The notes under the pieces are model-generated. The model saw nothing but the letters and a program-made list of their open reading frames with translations, searched no databases and was not told where the DNA came from. The position numbers and the translations under genes were made by a program. From positions 1 to 9,910 of the forward strand of contig CATJZH010000173.1 of assembly GCA_949746285.1 (NCBI GenBank): a DNA stretch of 9,910 nucleotides, given 5' to 3'. Each line of letters starts with the position of its first letter. Position 1 is the stretch's first letter. This document shows positions 5,938 to 9,910 of the stretch, piece by piece. This DNA comes from an uncultured Clostridia bacterium (lineage in GTDB: Bacteria; Bacillota; Clostridia; TANB77; CAG-508).

Positions 5938-7209
5938 TTAATAATTAATTTCTACTGTTTCGCCTACAGTGCCTTCTACTGTATTTGGTAAAATTACTAT
6001 TGGTCTTATTCCAGAATCTGTATAATAATATCGTCCATGATTTACGGTTTGATTTGTCTGTATTCCACCTACACTCCATACATATTCTGTATTATAAGAA
6101 AGCTCATTTGCTAAAAGATATCTAGCCACTCCATTATGTAATTCTTTATGAGATACATATAGTGTATTATTAGTATCTAATGCTAATATTGAGGGAGTTA
6201 TGCCTATATTAGTTCCATATGTTTCATTATAACTTTTAATAAATACTTCAAATGTTGGCGCCCCTCGTGCTATAGCTCCCTCCACTCCATTTGCAAACTC
6301 ACTCCAATAACTTTCTGTCCTTATACCATTTAATAATACTGTTGAACTAGTCTTTGAATATACTTTATGAGTCTCTAAAATATCTAATCCTGCTGCTATT
6401 GGTACCAAATTATTTGGCATGAAATCATCTAAGATTAAATAAATATTATTTTTATCGTTATATAACACTTTCCAATTGCTTACTTCTTCTGTTTCTTGAG
6501 TCTCATTGTTTGTTACTGTTGCTACATAATTTATACTTTTTCCATAATCTTGTGGTTCTATTATTTCAACTAATTTTCCTTCTTTCGTTATTGGTCTTTC
6601 TGGTTTTTCTACTTCTCCACCATTTATTACGTTTCCTTCTTTATCTAAATCTGAATGATATGTTTCTCCTTCAAATGCTTCTCCTGTACTTTGTGTATAT
6701 TCAATTTGTAATCCAAAACTTATACTACTTTCATCCTCTAGAATTTCTCCACTAGCTACTGGCCATTCTACTGTGAAGTGTATATTACATCTGTCTCCTG
6801 GCTCTATTTTTGGATGGTCTGTTTTTATAACATCTAGTCCTGTTACTTTTATCTTCTCACTTCCTGTTATATTTGTTGGTGTTACTGCTTTTATTTCTGC
6901 TGGAATTGAACCTACATTTACTATATCTACTGCAAATTCTACTCCTGAACCTGGATAACTTAAATCTGCTACATTTACTGTTAATGTATCTTTATCTTCT
7001 GATATTACTGCTGTTGTTTTTTCAATGTCTGCTCCTATATTTTTTACTACTTCTGCATTTTGAAATTCTAAGTCAAATGTCCCTTTTGCGTTTGCTGTTC
7101 CTGATATTGTTAGAATATCTGAAAATGCTGCATATCCTATTGCTAGTGCTAATAATAGCACTATTAGTACTGCTATGATTATTTTTTTATTGTTTATCCT
7201 TCTCTTCAT
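5938..7209 (-). CDS. Exported SipW-cognate/TasA-camelysin-like surface protein, copy A
   Basis: This 423-residue protein starts with KR-rich residues and a hydrophobic segment (10-24) ending in GYAAFSD (25-31), much like signal peptides cut by the SipW-type signal peptidase. Residues 43-172 resemble a TasA/camelysin beta-domain, with the LSYPGSGVEFAVDIVNVGSI strand pair (83-102). A spacer with NGGEVEKP follows, then a second domain from about 215 with YGKSINY, NWKVLYND and YLILDDF, ending in YLLANE, VWSVGG and GIRPIVILP; similar endings occur in uncharacterised secreted Firmicute domains. There is no LPxTG motif or C-terminal anchor. The start is the ATG at 7209 with GGAG 7 nt upstream; the in-frame TTG at 7221 overlaps that ribosome binding site and was rejected. 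It lies 82 bases after its paralogue with no clear terminator between, so the two may share a transcript. The role (fibre, adhesin or cell-surface protein) is inference. Confidence 0.8.
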   Translation of the reverse strand: MKRRINNKKIIIAVLIVLLLALAIGYAAFSDILTISGTANAKGTFDLEFQNAEVVKNIGADIEKTTAVISEDKDTLTVNVADLSYPGSGVEFAVDIVNVGSIPAEIKAVTPTNITGSEKIKVTGLDVIKTDHPKIEPGDRCNIHFTVEWPVASGEILEDESSISFGLQIEYTQSTGEAFEGETYHSDLDKEGNVINGGEVEKPERPITKEGKLVEIIEPQDYGKSINYVATVTNNETQETEEVSNWKVLYNDKNNIYLILDDFMPNNLVPIAAGLDILETHKVYSKTSSTVLLNGIRTESYWSEFANGVEGAIARGAPTFEVFIKSYNETYGTNIGITPSILALDTNNTLYVSHKELHNGVARYLLANELSYNTEYVWSVGGIQTNQTVNHGRYYYTDSGIRPIVILPNTVEGTVGETVEINY

Positions 7210-7291
7210 AATTTTCTCCAATTATTATCAATCATTAGAAATTAATTTTCCTTATAATATAACCTCATAAGTCAAAATGTAGAAAATTACT

Positions 7292-8530
7292 CTACTTTAT
7301 TTCTATACTTTCTTCTACGATTCCTATCACACTAGATGGTAAAGAAACTACAGGGCGTATGCCCCCCAATACACTAGTAGAGGTATTATAACTTACAACA
7401 TTTTTTCCAATATACCAGACATTGTTAGTACCAACTGGATATTCATCAGATAACCAACAAAAATTTACCACTCCACTTTGTCCATACAACGAATCTAGGT
7501 TATCCATTATAACATTTCCTTCTATTGTTGAATCTGTTTTTAAAATTGTTCCATATTTTTCATTATAACTTTTCATTATTATATCAAACTTTGGTGCTCC
7601 TTGTGCTTCTGCTCCTTCATATCCATTTGCAAATTCGTTCCAATAACTTGCCTCTCTTAATCCATTTAGCAATGTATCTCTACTTGTTTTTGAATTTACT
7701 ACATGTGTTCCTTCTTTATCTAATCCTGCTTCTGTTGGTACTAATTTATTTGGCAAGAAATCATCTAGTATTATATATACTTTATTTTCATCTTTATATA
7801 ATAATTTCCAATTACTTACTTCTTCTGCCTCTTGAGTTTCATTGTTCTTTACTGTTGCTTTATAATTTATACTTTTTCCATAATCTCTAGGTGTTATTTG
7901 ATTTACTAATGTTTCATATGTTGGCTTTTCTATTTCTCCACCATTTACTGTATTTCCATTTTTATCTGTATCTGTGTGTGACACATTTCCGTCAAATGCT
8001 TCTCCTGTGCTTTGTGCATATTCAATTTGAAGTCCAAAACTTATACTACTTTCATTTTCTAGTATTTCTCCTGCGTCCACTGGCCATTCTACTGTAAAAT
8101 GTATATTGCATTTATCACCTGCTTCTATTTTTGGATGGTCTGTTTTAATGGCATCTAGTCCTGCTACTTTTATTTTTTCACTTCCAGTTATGTTGGTTGG
8201 TGTTACAGCTTGTACTTCTGCTGGTATTGACCCTACATTTACTATATCTACTGAAAATTCTACTCCTGAACCTGGATAGCTTAAGTCTGCTACATTTACT
8301 GTTAACATATTTTTATCTTCTGATATTACTGCTGTTGTTTTCTCAATATCTGCCCCTACATTTTTTACTACTTCTGCATTTTGAAATTCTAAGTCAAATG
8401 TTCCTTTTGCATTTGCTGTTCCTGATATTGTTAAAATATCTGAAAATGCTGCGTAGCCTATTGCTAGTGCTAATAATAGCACTACAAGTATTACTATAAT
8501 TATATTTTTATTACCAATTTTTCTTTTCAT
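7292..8530 (-). CDS. Exported SipW-cognate/TasA-camelysin-like surface protein, copy B
   Basis: This 412-residue paralogue of the neighbouring gene has the same layout: charged N-terminus, hydrophobic helix, GYAAFSD, TasA/camelysin-like beta-domain to about 173, NGGEIEKP spacer, and a second domain with YGKSINY, NWKLLYKD and YIILDDF. Over the first 181 residues I count 21 differences from copy A (about 88% identity), and residues 17-57 are identical. Similarity falls through the middle (YWNEFANG, KSYNEKYGT still match) and is nearly lost in the last 80-90 residues until GIRPVVSLP. It has the stronger ribosome binding site (GGAGG, 6 nt before the ATG) and a plausible promoter upstream, so it is probably the first gene of the pair. 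No SipW-type peptidase or assembly gene lies in the window. The fold is a family-level guess; secretion is well supported. Confidence 0.8.
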   Translation of the reverse strand: MKRKIGNKNIIIVILVVLLLALAIGYAAFSDILTISGTANAKGTFDLEFQNAEVVKNVGADIEKTTAVISEDKNMLTVNVADLSYPGSGVEFSVDIVNVGSIPAEVQAVTPTNITGSEKIKVAGLDAIKTDHPKIEAGDKCNIHFTVEWPVDAGEILENESSISFGLQIEYAQSTGEAFDGNVSHTDTDKNGNTVNGGEIEKPTYETLVNQITPRDYGKSINYKATVKNNETQEAEEVSNWKLLYKDENKVYIILDDFLPNKLVPTEAGLDKEGTHVVNSKTSRDTLLNGLREASYWNEFANGYEGAEAQGAPKFDIIMKSYNEKYGTILKTDSTIEGNVIMDNLDSLYGQSGVVNFCWLSDEYPVGTNNVWYIGKNVVSYNTSTSVLGGIRPVVSLPSSVIGIVEESIEIK

Positions 8531-8575
8531 TTATTGCCTCCAATTAAGCACTTTTTTTATTGTATGCATAAGTAA

Positions 8576-8604
8576 ATTCTATCCTAACAGTCCACAAAAG
8601 ACAA
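8576..8604 (-). promoter_or_regulatory. Probable promoter of surface-protein copy B
   Basis: On the minus strand TTGTCT (8604-8599) and TAGAAT (8581-8576) are 17 bases apart, giving a leader of about 40 bases ahead of the strong ribosome binding site. The match is moderate (4/6 and 5/6). Confidence 0.5.
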
Positions 8605-8798
8605 TCTTATTTTTATTAATTTTTTAATACAATTTAATTACATTCTGCTTTATATAAAGACTTTTCTATTGTAATATACATATAATAATTTGTTTATATT
8701 ATTTTTTCACATTTTCATAATCACTTTTCTAATAAGAATTCACATTTTGTAAACAACTTTTCATGTCTACATTTATCATACAATAAATACATTACAAA

Positions 8799-8817
8799 GC
8801 AATTTCCTGTAATAGAA
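8799..8817 (+). repeat. 19-nt repeat, left copy
   Basis: GCAATTTCCTGTAATAGAA matches 8953-8971 at 17 of 19 positions in direct orientation, and is therefore also complementary to 8931-8949 (the left arm of the last hairpin). The two copies bound the hairpin cluster. They could be remnants of element ends, or alternative pairing partners for the same arm. Confidence 0.55.
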
Positions 8818-8881
8818 CAAAAGAGGACATTATGAAAAATGCAAAAGACAAAACTTATTGCAAATGTCCTCGTCTTTGTTC
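8815..8881 (+). repeat. Long hairpin H1 overlapping the small ORF start
   Basis: GAACAAA (8815-8821) pairs with TTTGTTC (8875-8881), and after a small internal loop GAGGACATT (8823-8831) pairs with AATGTCCTC (8863-8871). The loop contains an inner TGCAA/TTGCA pairing. The stem buries the GAGG ribosome binding site of the small ORF at 8832, so in RNA this fold would block its translation. Confidence 0.7.
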
Positions 8882-8900
8882 ACGTGCCAATTTTACGTAA
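8832..8900 (+). CDS. Candidate 22-residue cysteine-rich peptide
   Basis: An ATG preceded by AGAGG with a 5-nt gap opens a 22-codon frame ending in TAA. The peptide is basic, with Lys at 2, 5, 7 and 11, and a compact CKCPRLC cluster (Cys10, Cys12, Cys16), then SRANFT at the end. Such spacing could bind a metal or form disulfides. There is no hydrophobic segment, so it is unlike a type I toxin. The start lies in the loop-side of H1 and the stop codon is in the GTAA loop of the next hairpin, so coding and structure are interlocked. It may be a real small gene, a fragment, or chance within a structured element; no convincing promoter was found upstream. Confidence 0.3.
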   Translation: MKNAKDKTYCKCPRLCSRANFT

Positions 8901-8909
8901 GTAAAATTG
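8888..8909 (+). repeat. Hairpin H2 with GTAA tetraloop
   Basis: CAATTTTAC (8888-8896) and GTAAAATTG (8901-8909) form a perfect 9-bp stem closed by C-GTAA-G. GUAA is a GNRA tetraloop in RNA when read on the plus strand, whereas the minus strand would give UUAC, so the plus strand is the favoured structural strand. Confidence 0.6.
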
Positions 8910-8921
8910 TGTACAAATTTT

Positions 8922-8930
8922 GCCGAAGGC
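8922..8930 (+). repeat. Mini-hairpin H3, GCC-GAA-GGC
   Basis: Three G-C pairs close a GAA triloop. C-GAA-G is the loop of an exceptionally stable single-stranded DNA mini-hairpin. On its own it is too short to be sure of, but it repeats the loop type seen in H2 and H4. Confidence 0.4.
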
Positions 8931-8972
8931 TTTCTATAATAGGAATTGCGGAGCAATTTCCTATTATAGAAA
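8931..8972 (+). repeat. Strong hairpin H4 with GGA loop
   Basis: The 19-nt arm 8931-8949 pairs with the 20-nt arm 8953-8972 with a single bulged T, closed by GC-GGA-GC. This is the most stable inverted repeat of the window. It is followed by A residues on the plus strand, so it is not a plus-strand terminator. On the minus strand it comes after the sleB terminator. Confidence 0.75.
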
Positions 8973-9024
8973 AATAAGTTTACTTAAAATAGAAATATTT
9001 TAAAAATCTATTTCAAGTAAACTT
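8970..9024 (-). terminator. Intrinsic terminator of sleB
   Basis: On the minus strand, AAGTTTACTT (9024-9015) pairs with AAGTAAACTT (8985-8976). After a 1x1 mismatch the stem continues with AAATAGA/TCTATTT (9013-9007 with 8993-8987). The T-rich run ATTTTT at 8975-8970 follows at once. The stem starts 5 bases past the sleB stop codon. Confidence 0.8.
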
Positions 9025-9028
9025 TCAA

Positions 9029-9688
9029 CTATTTACAAAAAATATGTTTTCCAATTGTAAGAACTTGTGGTCTACTCCATATCCATTTTGAAGTTGCTGT
9101 ACTTGGATTAAAATAATATATACATCCTGAAGTTGGATCCCATCCATTTATAGCATCTTGAGCTGCTTTTCTAGACTGTTCATTTGCACTCAAATTTATT
9201 TGTCCATCTGATACACATGTATATGCACCAGGTTGATATATTACTCCAGCTATAGTATTTGGAAATTTAGAATTTGCAACTCTATTCAATACTGTAGCAG
9301 CTACAGCAACCATACCTTTATATGGTTCTCCTCTTGCTTCTCCATACACCAATTTACTAAGTAAATTTAAATCTGTATTATTAGAACTACTTCCACTACT
9401 ATTTGACGTTGATATTATTCCCAACGCATTTAATGTATTCTTGCCTGCAATCCCATCTACTGTTAGTCCGTTCTTTCTTTGAAATTTTTTTACTGCCTCA
9501 AAAGTCTTAGAACCATAAATTCCATCTATACCACCATTATAATATCCCCAATTTTTAAGCTTTGTTTGTATTTTCTTTACTTCTTCTCCTCTTGAACCAT
9601 ATTTAGATAATGAATAACATATTGAAAATATACTTACTAAAATAGTAAGTAATACAAATATTATAACTATATTTTTTATTTTCATCAT
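9029..9688 (-). CDS. sleB: Spore cortex-lytic enzyme, SleB type
   Basis: SleB is a germination enzyme: an exported lytic transglycosylase stored in the dormant spore that degrades cortex peptidoglycan containing muramic-delta-lactam. This copy has an N-terminal signal/hydrophobic segment (about 6-24) and a peptidoglycan-binding-1 domain (about 29-90: SRGEEVKKIQTKL, GIYGSKTFEAVKKFQ, VDGIAGKNTLNALG). A Ser/Asn-rich linker is followed by a hydrolase-2 domain (about 106-219), with the presumed catalytic Glu117 in YGEARGEPYKG and the VAATVLNRV and PGAYTC motifs. The choice of start is uncertain. ATG 9688 lies 12 nt after the AAAGGAG at 9707-9701, ATG 9697 only 3 nt after it, and ATG 9715 lies before it. 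The ORF at its longest is 228 residues, shorter than the roughly 300 of Bacillus SleB. No ypeB follows; the gene stands alone. SleB is normally made in the forespore. CwlJ-type hydrolases share the catalytic domain but lack the binding domain, so SleB fits better. Confidence 0.88.
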   Translation of the reverse strand: MMKIKNIVIIFVLLTILVSIFSICYSLSKYGSRGEEVKKIQTKLKNWGYYNGGIDGIYGSKTFEAVKKFQRKNGLTVDGIAGKNTLNALGIISTSNSSGSSSNNTDLNLLSKLVYGEARGEPYKGMVAVAATVLNRVANSKFPNTIAGVIYQPGAYTCVSDGQINLSANEQSRKAAQDAINGWDPTSGCIYYFNPSTATSKWIWSRPQVLTIGKHIFCK

Positions 9689-9723
9689 TTTATACATTCT
9701 CTCCTTTCTAAACATATATTTAC

Positions 9724-9752
9724 TATTATTTTACAAATAAGTTTTTTTATTC
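9724..9752 (-). promoter_or_regulatory. sleB: Possible forespore (sigma-G/F-like) promoter of sleB
   Basis: On the minus strand GAATA (9752-9748) fits the sigma-G -35 pattern GHATR. AATAATA (9730-9724), 17 bases on, fits CATNNTA except for the first C. This suits a gene known to be forespore-expressed, but the local sequence is so A/T-rich that chance cannot be excluded. I saw no good sigma-A promoter for sleB. Confidence 0.35.
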
Positions 9753-9755
9753 CTT

Positions 9756-9794
9756 TTGTTACATTTTTGTAATATAGTTACAAAAATGTAACAA
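9756..9794. promoter_or_regulatory. Double operator: 17-bp perfect inverted repeat of two TTACA-N4-TGTAA sites
   Basis: TTGTTACATTTTTGTAA (9756-9772) is the exact reverse complement of 9778-9794, around a 5-bp centre. Each arm is itself a dyad, TTACA-N4-TGTAA (9759-9772 and 9778-9791), with centres 19 bp apart, close to two helical turns. That places two dimer sites on the same DNA face. TACA/TGTA half-sites recall BlaI/MecI/CopY-family operators, though with a longer spacer. It lies between the divergent sleB promoter region and the sigma-A promoter at 9813. Confidence 0.7.
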
Positions 9795-9796
9795 TT

Positions 9797-9810
9797 AAAT
9801 AACGTTATTT
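9797..9810. promoter_or_regulatory. 14-bp palindrome next to the plus-strand promoter
   Basis: AAATAACGTTATTT is a perfect palindrome ending 2 bases before the -35 box at 9813. It is distinct in sequence from the double operator 3 bases to its left, and could be the site of a second regulator or part of the same protein-DNA assembly. Confidence 0.45.
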
Positions 9811-9812
9811 CC

Positions 9813-9841
9813 TTGAAAAAAAATATTATTATTATTATAAT
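9813..9841 (+). promoter_or_regulatory. Sigma-A promoter of the gene starting at 9896
   Basis: TTGAAA (9813-9818) and a perfect TATAAT (9836-9841) are 17 bases apart, the best promoter in the window. Transcription should begin near 9848, giving a leader of about 48 bases. Confidence 0.75.
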
Positions 9842-9895
9842 GTAATAAAATATAAGATATATTGTATTAATATGTAAAAATAGGAGTGTTTCAAT

Positions 9896-9910
9896 ATGAA
9901 TTTATCTACA
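9896..9910 (+). CDS. 5' end of an unknown gene, cut by the window edge
   Basis: An ATG preceded by AGGAG (9882-9886, 9-nt gap) begins a frame of which only MNLST is visible. Consensus promoter, ribosome binding site and start codon are in the right order, so a real gene is very likely. The product cannot be told. It is divergent from sleB and adjacent to the double operator, so it might be the regulated gene or the regulator itself. Confidence 0.65.

Larger units (their letters stand above)
5938..8530 (-). repeat. Tandem gene duplication (copies A and B)
   Basis: The two surface-protein genes are head-to-tail paralogues. The 5' halves (7209 downward and 8530 downward) stay very similar in nucleotide sequence, including long runs without change across the signal peptide and first domain, while the 3' ends have diverged almost fully. 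This pattern fits duplication followed by either gene conversion of the 5' part or fast change at the 3' end. Confidence 0.85.
8531..9028. other. 498-base intergenic region: promoter half and hairpin-cluster half
   Basis: The left part (8531-8795) is very A/T-rich and holds only the copy B promoter. The right part (8799-9024) has clearly more G/C and consists almost entirely of inverted repeats plus a small open reading frame, described separately. No transposase, integrase or tRNA gene is present. Confidence 0.6.

Noticed and set aside
7210..7221. TTG start extending surface-protein copy A by four residues
   Set aside because: That TTG is part of the TTGGAG ribosome binding site of the ATG at 7209, and copy B begins at the equivalent MKRK.
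7210..7291. TTGACT followed by TATAAG as a promoter for copy A
   Set aside because: The spacing is only 13 bases, too short for a normal sigma-A promoter; other pairings there are poor.
6510..8499. Several plus-strand reading frames very rich in leucine and phenylalanine, at first glance like membrane proteins
   Set aside because: They lie opposite the two surface-protein genes. Their Leu/Phe bias comes from the reverse complement of Asn/Lys/Glu-rich A/T codons, and they lack ribosome binding sites.
5938..8530. Diversity-generating retroelement target, suggested by the variable C-termini
   Set aside because: No reverse transcriptase, template repeat or adenine-specific variation pattern is visible in the window.
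8799..9024. CRISPR-like repeat array
   Set aside because: The inverted repeats differ from each other in sequence and size, and there are no regularly spaced identical direct repeats or cas genes.
9689..9715. Upstream ATG 9715 as the sleB start
   Set aside because: It lies before the AAAGGAG ribosome binding site and has none of its own. The choice between 9697 and 9688 remains uncertain.

Overview
The window looks like chromosomal DNA of a very AT-rich, spore-forming Firmicute, most likely a member of the Clostridia. The evidence is AGA-dominated arginine codons, strong AGGAG-type ribosome binding sites, A/T-rich intrinsic terminators, a lysine/diaminopimelate pathway and a SleB-type spore cortex hydrolase. 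No rRNA, tRNA, CRISPR array, transposase or phage gene was found.

Region 1 (1-2322, + strand) is a compact operon, dapA - HD-domain hydrolase - dapB, closed by a perfect 13-bp terminator hairpin. dapA carries a +1 frameshift near its 3' end, which cuts off a well-conserved C-terminal tail. The small HD-domain protein sits between the two lysine-pathway genes and uses a TTG start. Region 2 (2323-3982, - strand) is a U32-family protein of the TrhP/YrrO tRNA-hydroxylation type with its own promoter. Its downstream gap holds a second minus-strand promoter and a branched terminator, which together outline a candidate small RNA of about 150 nt.

Region 3 (3999-5540, + strand) is a single gene for a 481-residue protein with a diverged RelA/SpoT (alarmone synthetase) domain. 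The domain keeps its key metal-binding acidic residues but carries a long internal insertion and unfamiliar flanking regions. Its terminator is shared with a convergent minus-strand gene for a short membrane-anchored protein that resembles the first half of a family 2 glycosyltransferase.

Region 4 (5938-8604, - strand) holds two tandem paralogues for exported, SipW-cognate/TasA-camelysin-like surface proteins. Their N-terminal 181 residues are about 88% identical, while the last 80-90 residues are almost unrelated. Region 5 (8531-9028) is a long intergenic space with a cluster of hairpins whose plus-strand loops are GNA/GNRA type, a near-perfect 19-nt repeat, and a 22-codon open reading frame with a good ribosome binding site that encodes a cysteine-rich peptide.

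Region 6 (8975-9910) has sleB on the minus strand with its own terminator, and divergently the first five codons of another gene. Between them lie a consensus sigma-A promoter, a 39-bp double operator built from two TTACA-N4-TGTAA sites in a perfect inverted repeat, and a second 14-bp palindrome. No single undescribed system is proven. The best candidates for follow-up are the hairpin cluster with its small ORF, the double operator, the sRNA candidate and the divergent alarmone-synthetase-like protein.
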